A DNA stretch of 64,000 nt from Clostridium aestuarii (GCF_026735135.1 NZ_JAPQER010000001.1:131500-195499); one strand, 5' to 3'; positions 34,746 to 44,556 are shown, numbered from the stretch's first letter. Made by a program: numbers and translations. The notes: generated by a model from the sequence alone, not told the origin.

Positions 34746-36515
34746 TTATTGAATACAATAAATCACTTTCTTAAATACCTCAACTAAATTAGGATCGAAT
34801 TGAGTTCCTGAACATCTTGTTATTTCTAAAACTGCTTCCTCTTTGCTCATAGCCTTCCTATATTTTCTATGAGTAGTCATGGAATCATATGCCTCTGCAA
34901 TAGCTATCATTCTAGAAATCAAAGGTATTTGATTTCCTCTTAATTTATGTGGATATCCATTTCCATCCCATCTTTCATGATGGTACAAAATATACTCTGC
35001 TATAGGAATACACTCCTTAATACTCATAGATATTCTATATCCAATCTCCGGATGTTTCTTAACTATGTCAAATTCTTTTCTGTCTAGTTTGGATTTTTTA
35101 TTCATTATTTTTTCTGGTACAACAATCATACCTATATCACCTAGTTTTTGATATATAGTTAATTCTTCTAATTGCTTTTGTGAAAACTCCAATTTTATTC
35201 CCATTTCAATTAATACTTTTCCTATTTTAGCAAGGTTTTTTTCTTGTTTATAAGGATTTTGTTTTAATTTCTTTTTTAAATATTCCAATATTTCTTCTCG
35301 TATTCTTTTGCTTTCTATAAATTTCTTGGAATACATATTTTCATCTGCTTCACTTATAATAGTAGATATATCCTGTTCCACTGTTTCTTTTGTAGCTATT
35401 CCTATAGCCATACTAACCTTACCTAGTACAGTCTTTTGTACACTACAAATCTCATTTATCTTTTTTTCTATTTTTTCTGCCATATTTCTATCCGTATTGG
35501 GAAGCACTATTATAAATTCATCGCCTCCTAATCTTGCAACTAAATCACATTTCCTACAACTTTCAGTTATTGCTTTTGCTGCCGTCTTTATTAAATCATC
35601 TCCTGCTTTATGTCCAAATACATCATTAGTTAATTTCAATCCATTTAAATCTGTAACCATTATGCTAATTGGCATATCTTCTTCTGTATCCAATTTACTA
35701 AATTCCTGTTCAAAATAAGTTCTATTATAAACTCCTGTTAATTGATCATGAAAGGTTAAGTAATATATATCGTTTTGTAATTTTTTTTCTTCTGATATAT
35801 CAGAAAAAGTAATAACACACCCCATTTTTTCTCTATTTTTTTTAGGTATAGCCGTTACCTTACAAATAATTATATATTCTTTATTATCATTTCCCACCAA
35901 AACCACTTCTGTTTTTTCTTTTAATTTCATTATATCTATCTTTTGCCTAGTTTTATAATCTATTAATTTAACAACATCATTTAGTTTAACATTTGTAGCT
36001 TCACCACTGTATCCAGTAATACTTTGAGCATTTTCATTCATAAATTTAATATTACCATTTCTATCTGTTGCAATAACACCATCTTCTATACTTTGTAAAA
36101 TTGTATTTAGCCATTTTCTCTCTTCTTGTAATTTATTTTTCATCTTATGCTTGTACAATGTCATTTCAATATTAAAATAAAGTTCTGCTTCCTTAAAAGG
36201 CTTTATTAAAAAAGAATATCCTTTACTTAATTTTGCTTCTTCTAGCATATCCTTATCTGATAAAGCTGTAAGATATATTACAGGTATATTTAATATATTT
36301 GTTATTTTTGTAGCTGCTTCAAGCCCATTCATTTCTCCTTCCAATTGTATATCCATAAGAATTATATCTGGATTATAAATTAGGGCAGATCTAATAGCAC
36401 TTTGGCCTGTAGAACATATATCTGCTATTTCATATTTGAAATTAAGTAAGCTTTTTTTAATTGTTTTTGCTGTTGCTGTTGAATCCTCTACAATTAATAC
36501 CTTTATTTCATTCAT
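34746..36515 (-). CDS. Response regulator with PAS, GGDEF and degenerate HD-GYP domains
   Basis: A 589-residue cytoplasmic protein and the last gene of the che operon. Receiver (1-125): acids in VLIVEDSTATAK, phospho-Asp 55 in IILMDIQLEG, Lys in FLIKPFKEAE. PAS (about 140-250): VIATDRNGNIKFMNENAQSI. GGDEF (about 265-400): YYLTFHDQLTGVYNRTYFEQ and an intact active site in LVARLGGDEFIIVL, so diguanylate cyclase activity is expected. A clear inhibitory R-x-x-D site is not visible. HD-GYP-like (about 420-589): YHHERWDGNGYPHKLRGNQI and IAEAYDSMTTHRKYRKAM are kept, but the usual HDIGK reads LGDIGMI and the preceding helix lacks its normal His, so phosphodiesterase activity is doubtful. Probable output of the chemosensory array through cyclic di-GMP. 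Confidence 0.9.
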   Translation of the reverse strand: MNEIKVLIVEDSTATAKTIKKSLLNFKYEIADICSTGQSAIRSALIYNPDIILMDIQLEGEMNGLEAATKITNILNIPVIYLTALSDKDMLEEAKLSKGYSFLIKPFKEAELYFNIEMTLYKHKMKNKLQEERKWLNTILQSIEDGVIATDRNGNIKFMNENAQSITGYSGEATNVKLNDVVKLIDYKTRQKIDIMKLKEKTEVVLVGNDNKEYIIICKVTAIPKKNREKMGCVITFSDISEEKKLQNDIYYLTFHDQLTGVYNRTYFEQEFSKLDTEEDMPISIMVTDLNGLKLTNDVFGHKAGDDLIKTAAKAITESCRKCDLVARLGGDEFIIVLPNTDRNMAEKIEKKINEICSVQKTVLGKVSMAIGIATKETVEQDISTIISEADENMYSKKFIESKRIREEILEYLKKKLKQNPYKQEKNLAKIGKVLIEMGIKLEFSQKQLEELTIYQKLGDIGMIVVPEKIMNKKSKLDRKEFDIVKKHPEIGYRISMSIKECIPIAEYILYHHERWDGNGYPHKLRGNQIPLISRMIAIAEAYDSMTTHRKYRKAMSKEEAVLEITRCSGTQFDPNLVEVFKKVIYCIQ

Positions 36516-36532
36516 TTACTCGCTCCCCCAAA

Positions 36533-37006
36533 TTAGTCTATATAATAAACCTGTAGTAAAAGCTCTTTGCTTTCTATAAAATAGCTTTTTGTAATTTTTA
36601 GAATGTTATCTTTATGAAAAATAAAATGATTATCTCCAACTATAGTAAAAGGAGGAGTTATATTAAAATAGTATTTTGTGCCTTTTAGCAATGCCTTGGT
36701 TCTACCTGCTATCATATTTATAATTTCTCCCACTCCATCATAAACTTCCTCATTTCTTAAATTCTCAGATGAAATTCCCGTCATATACGATATAATTAAA
36801 CTAGCTGATTCTTTTGACATAGTTAAAGACATAAATGCTTTTTTTTCTCCTACCATAATCATAGCTCCTGATATTTCACCTTTGCACATACTATTTTGTT
36901 GATTTGTATTTTCTTCAATATATAATCCTGTCATAGTTTCAATAACATCTTTTATTGCAATATTAAGACTCTGTTCTAAGTAAATTATTTCTTTATCCAA
37001 GCTCAC
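36533..37006 (-). CDS. cheX: CheX/CheC-family chemotaxis phosphatase
   Basis: A 157-residue protein whose start overlaps the cheY stop (ATGA). It has the CheC/CheX alpha/beta fold pattern: an N-terminal helix with AIKDVIETMTGLYIEE, a GAMIMVGEKKAFMSLTMSKE strand pair, and the E-x-x-N motif in GVGEIINMIAGRTKALL near residue 92, which inserts into the receiver active site in this family. CheX removes phosphate from CheY-P. Its place between cheY and the GGDEF regulator suggests it resets one or both receivers. I prefer CheX because only one E-x-x-N motif is present, whereas CheC usually has two. Confidence 0.85.
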   Translation of the reverse strand: MSLDKEIIYLEQSLNIAIKDVIETMTGLYIEENTNQQNSMCKGEISGAMIMVGEKKAFMSLTMSKESASLIISYMTGISSENLRNEEVYDGVGEIINMIAGRTKALLKGTKYYFNITPPFTIVGDNHFIFHKDNILKITKSYFIESKELLLQVYYID

Positions 37007-37386
37007 TCTCCCCTTCCCAACGATTCAAGCATCTTTTTTGTAACTTCTTCCATGGTGAAGGGTTTAATAACATAATGTATAGCTCCAGCCTGTATAGCTT
37101 TTATAATATTTAACTTTTCACTTTCTGTAGTTACCATCATAACAGGGATATTTTTGAATCTATCTTCTACTTTAAGTTTACTTAATAATTCAAAACCATC
37201 TATACCAGGCATATTCCAATCTAATAAAATTAGAGCAATATCTTTATATTCTTGTTCTATAATTTTCAAGGCATCTTCTCCATCTGCTGCCTCAAGGAAA
37301 TCATACTCTATTACTTCTACTGCCATTTTCATTATTTTTCTTATTATAGCTGAATCATCAACAGATAAAATTTTCATTATATTCAC
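37003..37386 (-). CDS. cheY: Single-domain response regulator CheY
   Basis: A 127-residue receiver-only protein. The acid pair is in ILSVDDSAIIRK, phospho-acceptor Asp in LILLDWNMPGIDGFELL, Thr in VMMVTTESEK and Lys in YVIKPFTMEE, so it is a complete receiver. It overlaps cheR upstream and cheX downstream by four bases each. In flagellated bacteria CheY binds the motor switch. No flagellar genes are in this window, so it could instead act as a phosphate sink or bind another target. Confidence 0.95.
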   Translation of the reverse strand: MNIMKILSVDDSAIIRKIMKMAVEVIEYDFLEAADGEDALKIIEQEYKDIALILLDWNMPGIDGFELLSKLKVEDRFKNIPVMMVTTESEKLNIIKAIQAGAIHYVIKPFTMEEVTKKMLESLGRGE

Positions 37387-38240
37387 CTCTTTACCTCATA
37401 ATACACACTGCCCATATAATTCTTTTTATCATAACATTCATTATAGTTAAAGTATATTTCTGAACTTCCTAAGAAAAATTTACCATTTTCTTTCAAAGCC
37501 AATGCTATCCTTTTTAAAATATCATTTTTTAAATTGTCTGAGAAATATATCATAACATATCTGCAATATATCAAATCAAAATTTCCTAGGAAAACAAAAC
37601 TTCTCTGCAAATTAAATCTATAAAACTTAACCATTTCCTTTATATTATCGTTTAAAATATAAACCCTACCTTTTTTTTGAAAATATTTTGCCTTATAAAA
37701 TTCTGGCAACCCTCTCATAATAGATATAGCATCATATCTAGCTGATTTAGCAATCTCTATTATAGCACCTGAAATATCCGTTGCTATTATTTCAAATTGT
37801 GATGTACTTACATCTAAAATGTTATTTTTACTTAAATAATTATCTATTATCATAGCCATTGTATAAGGTTCCTGACCAGTAGAACATCCTGCACTCCATA
37901 TTCTAACTTTATTTTTTTTATTTTCTCTTAGCATATTTACATATTGAGGCATTAAAACATTTTCTAATACTTCCCACGACTTTTTATCTCTAAACCACAA
38001 AGTTTCATTTGTAGTTATTGCATCGATTACCTTTTCAGTAATATACTCATTTTGATTATTATAAATTAATTTATAAAATTGTTCAAAAGTATTACATTTA
38101 AAATCTATAAGTAATTTTGAAAGTCTACTTTCAATCAAGTAAGCTTTATCATCTGAAAGCAAAATCCCACACTTATCTTCAATATATCTTTTCATAAGAG
38201 CAAACTCTTCTGATGACACATTTACTATCATTCTTATCAC
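37383..38240 (-). CDS. cheR: Chemotaxis methyltransferase CheR
   Basis: A 285-residue S-adenosylmethionine-dependent methyltransferase that methylates receptor glutamates. The N-terminal helical domain (residues about 8-75, including YIEDKCGILLSDDKAYLIES) precedes the catalytic domain with IWSAGCSTGQEPYTMAM near residue 110, IIATDISGAIIEIAKSARY near 147 and FDLIYCRYVMIYFSD near 216. All family hallmarks are intact. It is followed by cheY with a four-base overlap and preceded by cheB three bases away. There is no pentapeptide-binding beta insertion obvious by eye. Confidence 0.95.
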   Translation of the reverse strand: MIRMIVNVSSEEFALMKRYIEDKCGILLSDDKAYLIESRLSKLLIDFKCNTFEQFYKLIYNNQNEYITEKVIDAITTNETLWFRDKKSWEVLENVLMPQYVNMLRENKKNKVRIWSAGCSTGQEPYTMAMIIDNYLSKNNILDVSTSQFEIIATDISGAIIEIAKSARYDAISIMRGLPEFYKAKYFQKKGRVYILNDNIKEMVKFYRFNLQRSFVFLGNFDLIYCRYVMIYFSDNLKNDILKRIALALKENGKFFLGSSEIYFNYNECYDKKNYMGSVYYEVKR

Positions 38241-38243
38241 ATC

Positions 38244-39323
38244 CTACACTTGTGTTAATATATTTATTCTATTTCCTATGTAAAGTATATCCAAACACTC
38301 ATCTGAAAGCCCCTTATTGTCTACACATTTAGGCATACCATAAACTACACAACTATCTTCACTTTGTGTTATACAATAACAGTCACAGCTTTTCTTTAAT
38401 TCTTTAACTCCTTCTACTCCATCACATCCCATTCCTGTTAATATAATAACTAAAACTTTTTTTCCACTATATTCTCTAGCAATAGATTTAAAAAGCACAT
38501 CTGCTGAAGGTCTAACACCATTAACATAAGATGTATCTTTAGTTTTAATTATCTTTTCATTATTCCTGCTTTCTACTAGCGTATGTAGTCCGCCCTTAGC
38601 AATTAATACTTCTCCCAATTTTATTATTTCTTCATTTTTTGCTTCACTAACAGATAAATTGCATACCCTATCTAGTGATTTTGCCAAGGATTTAGTAAAT
38701 TCAGAAGGCATATGCTGCACCACTAAAATAGGTTTATTTATATTATTATTTAACTTGTCCAATACTTTTTCTAGTGCTGTAGGTCCTCCAGTAGAGGATG
38801 CTATAAGTATTATATCTGGATTCTTAAAATTTTTCACTTTATATTTCATGACTTGTTTTTCCAAATAGGTGTTTTTACATTTTTTTTTCTCATCTAAATC
38901 AGTTAATGTATTTTTTGTGTTTTTATCAATAAAAATTTGATTTAAAATCATTTTTAAATTATTAGTAACCTTTTTAGAATTATTTATTTTTATACTTGGC
39001 TTTCTTATAAACTCTATAGCACCATTATTTAATGCTTCAATTGTTAATTTTGCAGTAGCATTGCTTGTTCCAGTTATTATAATCACCTTTATTTGTGGAT
39101 ATCTTTTCCTTACTATTTTAAGAATTTCTACTCCTTCCATTTCTAACACTACTATGTCTAAAAACATCACATCAAATTTAGAATATCTCATTCTTTCTAA
39201 CGCTATAATTCCATTTGAGGCTGTATATTCAACTTTTGCTATACTCGTATTATTAACAATATTTCTAATTAGATTTCTGTCTAAAGTAGAATTTTCCACA
39301 ACTAATACATTAAGCTTACCCAA
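38244..39323 (-). CDS. cheB: Chemotaxis methylesterase/glutamine deamidase CheB
   Basis: A 359-residue protein with a receiver domain (1-125) and a methylesterase domain (about 165-355). The esterase has the catalytic Ser in IASSTGGPTALEK, His in VVQHMPSEFTKSLAKSL and Asp in ILTGMGCDGVEGVKELK. In the receiver the phospho-Asp is in VMFLDIVVLEMEG and the Lys in FIRKPSIKI, but the usual Asp pair at the end of strand 1 reads VVENSTLDR (Glu-Asn), so metal binding may be weakened. It lies between the mcp gene (14 bases upstream) and cheR (3 bases downstream) in the operon. Confidence 0.94.
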   Translation of the reverse strand: MGKLNVLVVENSTLDRNLIRNIVNNTSIAKVEYTASNGIIALERMRYSKFDVMFLDIVVLEMEGVEILKIVRKRYPQIKVIIITGTSNATAKLTIEALNNGAIEFIRKPSIKINNSKKVTNNLKMILNQIFIDKNTKNTLTDLDEKKKCKNTYLEKQVMKYKVKNFKNPDIILIASSTGGPTALEKVLDKLNNNINKPILVVQHMPSEFTKSLAKSLDRVCNLSVSEAKNEEIIKLGEVLIAKGGLHTLVESRNNEKIIKTKDTSYVNGVRPSADVLFKSIAREYSGKKVLVIILTGMGCDGVEGVKELKKSCDCYCITQSEDSCVVYGMPKCVDNKGLSDECLDILYIGNRINILTQV

Positions 39324-39337
39324 GTAATCACTTCCAT

Positions 39338-41344
39338 TTATTTTATTTTATATTCACTTACAAAGTGATTTAATTCTTTTCCCATCTCATCAAGTTCTTT
39401 AGATAATTCACTAGCACTTGTAGCAATTTCAAGGTTCTGTTCTGTATCTGAGCTAATTTTCTCTATATTTCTAGAAATTTCATTAGCACCTACTGTCATT
39501 TCTCTAGAACTTCTTGCTACTTCATCTGTTTTTAAGGAAACTTCCTCTGTATTTTTTACAATTTCATTTGAAGTCATTGAAATTTCTGAAACAGATCGTG
39601 CCACTTCTGCAACTCCTTTACCTGCTTCTGATATACTTGTTAATATTTTTTCTGATTTTTCATTTACATTCTTAATTTCATTATTAATCATTCTTATTTT
39701 TTCTGAAGCTTCTGAAGAAGAATCAGATATTAATTGTGTATTTGAAGATTGTTCTGTTACAGCAGAAGACACTATATTAATTGATGTAACCATTTCATTC
39801 ATAACATCATTTATAATTTTCATGGCTTTTACAGCCTCATTTGTATCTAATTGAATTTCCTTTATTTGATCACTTATTTCTTCTGTAGCTCCCGTGGTCT
39901 GTTTAGCTAATTCTTTAACTTCGTTAGCTACTACTGCAAACCCTTTACCAGCTTCTCCTGCGCCCGCTGCCTCAATAGCTGCATTTAATGCTAACATATT
40001 TGTTTGATCTGCTATATCATTAATGATATCAATAATTTTTCCTATATTTTTTGATAAATTATTTAACTTAATTATGCTATTAGTTGTTTGTTCAATTTTT
40101 TCCTGAGCATCTTCTGTTATATTTAAAGCTCTTTCTCCATTTTTACTTATTTCATTAATAGATATGTTAATTTCCTTAGTAGACGTTGCTATACTTCCTA
40201 CAAATTTATAAATTTCCTCTGAAAAATCCAAGATTCCTCTAGTGCTTTCAGACATACCTTCTACTAAGTCTGATACTTTATCTATTTCTGAAGATGTTTG
40301 TGCTGATGATGACGCTATATTTCTGATATTAACCGAAAACTCTTCTGCTGCTGAAACAATCATACTTATATTATTACTAATCTCAGCTGAAGCATTTGCA
40401 CTTCCTTCTATACTTGCAGTTATTTCCTCTATAGAAGCCATCACACTTGTTGTTTTATAATTGGTTGCTTTACTTTTTCCTGATAAATCCTCAGCAGTTG
40501 ATAAAAGTACTCTCGAAATTTGGTTCAATTTTTCAGATTTTTCTTGTACATTTTCTGTAAATTTTTTCAGTTTACTCACAAAACTATTAAAAGCTATTGA
40601 TAGTCTTCCAATCTCATCATACGAAAACATTTCTGCTTTAACAGTTAGATCCCCTTCTTCTGCTTTTTTCATTAAATTTTCCATATGCATTACTGCTTTA
40701 GTAATTGATGTTGTAGCATACTTACCTATTACTCCCACTAACACAATACCCAAACCTAATAGTAAAACAATAATTTTCATTGCATTATTTTCTTTATTTA
40801 AAATAAGCTCATTACTATTTTTAGAATCATTTGTTTTCATTTCTATGGCTTCATATATAAAATCTTTCATATCATTATAAGCTTGGTCATATTGTGGCGT
40901 CTCCATTAATAATTCAAGAGCTTCTTGATTTTTATCATCATAAACTAATTGTATTAGCCTATCTGTATATGACTTATAAATTTTAATTGCTTCTTTTGTT
41001 TCTTCAATTTTTTTTGCACTTTCCCCTGAAAATTTTATATGATTTAAGTTATCTTCAATAATATCAAATCCATTTGCTATCTCAGTTACATACTTATTTT
41101 TAACTTGGATATCTTTTTCTAAAATAATATCTCTTAAATAAACTCTTACGCCTTGAAATTGTTCTGCTATTTCTCCTGTCTTATTTAACGCTATGGTATT
41201 ATTTTCATAATTTTCACTATTGATTTTAGATAAATCAGATAGATTTTTTATACCTAAAAATCCTATTACAAAAGTAATCAAAATAGTAGTGGTAAATGCT
41301 ATACCTAATTTTTGCCCTATTTTTAAATCTTTAAACTTTTTCAT
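39338..41344 (-). CDS. Methyl-accepting chemotaxis protein of the che operon
   Basis: A 668-residue membrane receptor. Helix 1 lies at about 13-32 and helix 2 at about 188-208. Between them is a four-helix-bundle (4HB_MCP-like) sensor of about 155 residues, with an early segment [19 protein letters not shown] typical of that family. HAMP follows, then the signalling domain with tip [20 protein letters not shown] and [18 protein letters not shown]. Its start is fused to the cheW stop (TAAATG). It is the only receptor inside the operon and so the most likely dedicated input of this array. The tip carries EAAGAGEAG rather than the usual EAARAGEQG, which may matter for partner choice. Confidence 0.94.
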   Translation of the reverse strand: MKKFKDLKIGQKLGIAFTTTILITFVIGFLGIKNLSDLSKINSENYENNTIALNKTGEIAEQFQGVRVYLRDIILEKDIQVKNKYVTEIANGFDIIEDNLNHIKFSGESAKKIEETKEAIKIYKSYTDRLIQLVYDDKNQEALELLMETPQYDQAYNDMKDFIYEAIEMKTNDSKNSNELILNKENNAMKIIVLLLGLGIVLVGVIGKYATTSITKAVMHMENLMKKAEEGDLTVKAEMFSYDEIGRLSIAFNSFVSKLKKFTENVQEKSEKLNQISRVLLSTAEDLSGKSKATNYKTTSVMASIEEITASIEGSANASAEISNNISMIVSAAEEFSVNIRNIASSSAQTSSEIDKVSDLVEGMSESTRGILDFSEEIYKFVGSIATSTKEINISINEISKNGERALNITEDAQEKIEQTTNSIIKLNNLSKNIGKIIDIINDIADQTNMLALNAAIEAAGAGEAGKGFAVVANEVKELAKQTTGATEEISDQIKEIQLDTNEAVKAMKIINDVMNEMVTSINIVSSAVTEQSSNTQLISDSSSEASEKIRMINNEIKNVNEKSEKILTSISEAGKGVAEVARSVSEISMTSNEIVKNTEEVSLKTDEVARSSREMTVGANEISRNIEKISSDTEQNLEIATSASELSKELDEMGKELNHFVSEYKIK

Positions 41345-41791
41345 TTAACTATCCTCCTCTAAATTTTCAATGTTGTATATCTTCTTTAAATCCAATATTC
41401 TTAAAAGTTTTTCTTCTAGTTTCATTATGTTAGCTATATATTTTTCTTTACTTTTTCCCATTCTTTCTGGTAATTTACAAAAATCTTCTTTTTTTACATC
41501 TATAACATCTTCAGTTCTATCTACTAAAAAACCTATCTCATCTAGATTTTCATAATTCGACTTTAACACAATGCACTTAGGTCTTATATTTTCTTTATCA
41601 TGCTCTTCCCCCAGTATTAAACTTAAATCAAATAGAGTAATAATATTTCCTCTAAGATTCATCAATCCTTTAACATAATTTTTAGTATCAGGTACAGATG
41701 TATACTCTGTATTTCTTGTAATTTCTTTAACTAAATCAATATCTATCCCTAAAAGAGTTTGTCCTAAATAAAACGTTAATATTTTCTTCAT
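41345..41791 (-). CDS. cheW: CheW adaptor protein
   Basis: A 148-residue scaffold protein that links the receptor to CheA. The CheW fold is indicated by ILTFYLGQTLLGIDIDLVKE at the N-terminus, YVKGLMNLRGNIITLFDLSL near residue 40 (the conserved G-x-x-N-L-R-G segment), VLKSNYENLDEIGFLVDR near 75 and a final LRILDLKKIY. Its ATG is two bases after the cheA stop, and its stop overlaps the following receptor start. Unusually short loops are not seen; the length is close to the family norm. Confidence 0.93.
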   Translation of the reverse strand: MKKILTFYLGQTLLGIDIDLVKEITRNTEYTSVPDTKNYVKGLMNLRGNIITLFDLSLILGEEHDKENIRPKCIVLKSNYENLDEIGFLVDRTEDVIDVKKEDFCKLPERMGKSKEKYIANIMKLEEKLLRILDLKKIYNIENLEEDS

Positions 41792-41793
41792 TT

Positions 41794-44463
41794 TTATCCC
41801 TCTTTTTCTAACTGTGTTCTCACTGTTTCTATTTTATATTTTTCTGGGGCAGCCATTTCTAAGAGCTCATATATATTTAGTATTAAGGTTATTTTATTCT
41901 CTATAATCGCACTTCCTAATATACCTTTATAATTGAATTCATCATTATTTAATTTCATATGCATTTCTACAGCATCATATATTTTATCTATCAATATACC
42001 TGCTGGATATTTTATACCCTTTAGCATTATAACGTAATATTTTTTATTATATTTTTGCTGCTTGCTTATAGGTATATAATCTGATGGTCTTATAATCCTA
42101 AGTGGATTGCCCATAATTTTTACATATTCCTTATCCCCTATTAATTCAATATCTTCTAATTGAATTTCCTCTACTCTTTTAATGAAAGATAAATCTAATC
42201 CAATTGTTTCATATTGTGAGCATTTAAATAATATAATTTTTCTTTTTTCTTCTATGTTTTCATTCTTTTCTTTTTCTATTTTTAGTTTTATCAATTCACT
42301 TTCATCTTTTAACTTTAATTTAGCTTTTTGTATAATACCATTTACATCTAAAATCATTGCTACTTTTCCATCTCCCAAAATTGTTACACCTGAGTAACAA
42401 TTTGAATCTTTTATATATTTAGGCAGTGATTTTACTAATATTTCTTCACGTCCTTGAATTTCATCTACAATTAAACCAAATTCTTTAAAACCAATTTTTA
42501 AAACCAATATCCTTATTATTTTATCACTGCAACCTTCACAAGAATTTTCACATTTTCCTTCCAATATTTCTGTTAAATTGACAATTGGCAAAAACTTATT
42601 TCTAAGTTTTAAAACCTTAGAATCATTTATTTGTTCTATTCTTTTATTTTTATCTTTTGAGGTAACTCTAACTATCTCTTTAAGATTAATTTGTGGAAGA
42701 ACAAATTTTTGATTTTTACTCTCTACTATAAGCGAAGAAATTATAGCAAGAGTTAATGGAATTATAAGTCTAACTGTAGTCTCTTTTTCTTTTTTTGTAT
42801 ATATTTCAATATTTCCACCTAATTTTTTTATGTTAGTTTTTACTACATCCATTCCTACTCCACGTCCTGAAATATTAGTTACATTCTCTATTGTAGAAAA
42901 TCCTGGTATTAGAATAAGTTCTATAATTTCTTTTTCTGTCATTAAGAGAAGTTCATTTGGGGAAACTAATTTTTTTTCTAAAGCTGTCGTTTTTATCTTT
43001 TCTATATCTATTCCTTTACCATCATCCTTTACATCTATTATTACATATCCCGCTCTATAGTACGCCTTTAATCTTACATTCCCAGCATCCGGTTTTCCTT
43101 TTTTCAATCTTTCTGTACTATTTTCTAATCCATGATCTGCAGCATTTCTTACTAAATGAGTTAGCGGATCAGACAAAGCTTCTATAATAGACTTGTCTAA
43201 CTCAACTTCTCCACCTTCTATTTCTAATTTAATATCCTTATTTAAACTTTTTGATAAATCTCTAATTATTCGCGGAAATTTATCAAAAATGTTAGCAATA
43301 GGCTGCATTCTTGTCTGCATTACTTTTTCTTGTAAATTAGATGTTAAATAGTCTATATGCTGAATAATTCCATCTACACCTTGAATATCCTTTTTGTGAT
43401 TTTCCATAGATCTTAATAATTGATTTCTACCTAACACTAATTCTCCAGTTAAATTTAATAAATCATTTAAAAGACTTAATTTAACTCTAATACTTTCTTC
43501 TTTGTGTTGGCTATTTTTTTGCTTTATAATGTTTTTTTCTTTTTGGTAAACATCCTCATATTCTTCTGTTAACGCAATTTGATTATATGATTTATCTGGA
43601 TTTTGTTTTTGATTGTTATTTTCATTAACCTCTATAACATTTTTATTATTCACTTCTAGATTATCTTTTTCTTCTAAAAATTTTATATTATCTTCTATTG
43701 TATATTCATGTATTTTAATTTCATCTAAATTTAATGCTAAAAGAATCAATTCTTTTTCTAATATAGAGGATACTAACAAATATAATCTATCTTCTGATTT
43801 ATTCAATTTCTCTAAATCTATAATTTTACTAGTATCTATATTAGAGTCAATTATTTCACCTATAGACTTAACACATTCTATTAATTCCATAATTTCTATA
43901 TTATTTTCTTTTAAATCCATTAAATTAATACTTATTTCATAAAACATGTGACCTATTTTTTTAGCTTTCCTTATTATTTCATAATCTATTTTTTCAAAAT
44001 GAAAATTTTTATTGTAATTATCTAAATTAGTATTAATATCACATATATCTAAATTTTCTTTCTCTTTATTTCCTTGTAAAATTTGTAATTCCAACTGTAA
44101 AATATTATTTATTTTAGTGATATACTCATCTACATTAACATTTTCATTATCATATACATTTTCACTCAATGTTTTCAAACAATCATTAGCCGAAAGTAGT
44201 ATGTCTATATCTCTATCATTCAATTTATACTTGTTATTTCTTATTTTTCCAAATAAGTTTTCCATTGAATGAGCTAACTCTACAATTTTATCTAACTTGA
44301 AGAAACCTGCTGTACCTTTTATACTATGAACTGCTCTAAATATTTTGTTGATACACTCAACATTCTCTTTTTCATCATTTAATTGCAGCAAACATTTTTC
44401 AACATTTGAAGTATGGACTTTAGCCTCTTCTATAAAATCGTTTATAAATTCTTCATTTATCAT
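41794..44463 (-). CDS. cheA: Chemotaxis histidine kinase CheA with two CheW-like domains
   Basis: A cytoplasmic kinase of 889 residues from the ATG at 44463 (AAAGGTGG upstream). P1 HPt carries the phospho-acceptor His 46 in IFRAVHSIKGTAGFF. Residues about 120-340 are a long low-complexity region with no clear P2 CheY-binding fold. P3 dimerisation has LLNLTGELVLGRNQLLR. The P4 kinase has LVRNAADHGLE, VIIDVKDDGKGIDIEKI, PGFSTIENVTNISGRGVGMD and VVKTNIKKLGG. P5 (CheW-like) follows with FVLPQINLKEIVRV, and then a second CheW-like unit of about 140 residues (from RKIILFKCSQYETIGLDL to ILNIYELLEM). The tandem CheW-like tail and absent P2 differ from flagellar CheA and suit an alternative chemosensory pathway. 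It is the first gene of the operon. Confidence 0.93.
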   Translation of the reverse strand: MINEEFINDFIEEAKVHTSNVEKCLLQLNDEKENVECINKIFRAVHSIKGTAGFFKLDKIVELAHSMENLFGKIRNNKYKLNDRDIDILLSANDCLKTLSENVYDNENVNVDEYITKINNILQLELQILQGNKEKENLDICDINTNLDNYNKNFHFEKIDYEIIRKAKKIGHMFYEISINLMDLKENNIEIMELIECVKSIGEIIDSNIDTSKIIDLEKLNKSEDRLYLLVSSILEKELILLALNLDEIKIHEYTIEDNIKFLEEKDNLEVNNKNVIEVNENNNQKQNPDKSYNQIALTEEYEDVYQKEKNIIKQKNSQHKEESIRVKLSLLNDLLNLTGELVLGRNQLLRSMENHKKDIQGVDGIIQHIDYLTSNLQEKVMQTRMQPIANIFDKFPRIIRDLSKSLNKDIKLEIEGGEVELDKSIIEALSDPLTHLVRNAADHGLENSTERLKKGKPDAGNVRLKAYYRAGYVIIDVKDDGKGIDIEKIKTTALEKKLVSPNELLLMTEKEIIELILIPGFSTIENVTNISGRGVGMDVVKTNIKKLGGNIEIYTKKEKETTVRLIIPLTLAIISSLIVESKNQKFVLPQINLKEIVRVTSKDKNKRIEQINDSKVLKLRNKFLPIVNLTEILEGKCENSCEGCSDKIIRILVLKIGFKEFGLIVDEIQGREEILVKSLPKYIKDSNCYSGVTILGDGKVAMILDVNGIIQKAKLKLKDESELIKLKIEKEKNENIEEKRKIILFKCSQYETIGLDLSFIKRVEEIQLEDIELIGDKEYVKIMGNPLRIIRPSDYIPISKQQKYNKKYYVIMLKGIKYPAGILIDKIYDAVEMHMKLNNDEFNYKGILGSAIIENKITLILNIYELLEMAAPEKYKIETVRTQLEKEG

Positions 44464-44524
44464 TTGGGTTCCACCTTTATGAAAATATACCAATAAATTA
44501 TCCAGTTTAATTATTTAAAACAAA

Positions 44525-44556
44525 TATTGTTATATTTTTTCGCTAATATAACAATA
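44525..44556. promoter_or_regulatory. Inverted repeat between cheA and hisJ (candidate operator)
   Basis: TATTGTTATATT and its exact complement are separated by eight bases, 62 bases before the cheA start and about 120 before hisJ. There is no U-run, so an operator or promoter-overlapping regulatory site is more likely than a terminator. The repeat is AT-rich, which lowers confidence. Confidence 0.45.

Noticed and set aside
35308..35718. 136-residue plus-strand frame inside the GGDEF gene
   Set aside because: It is the antisense shadow of a strongly conserved coding region, has no ribosome site and no recognisable motif.
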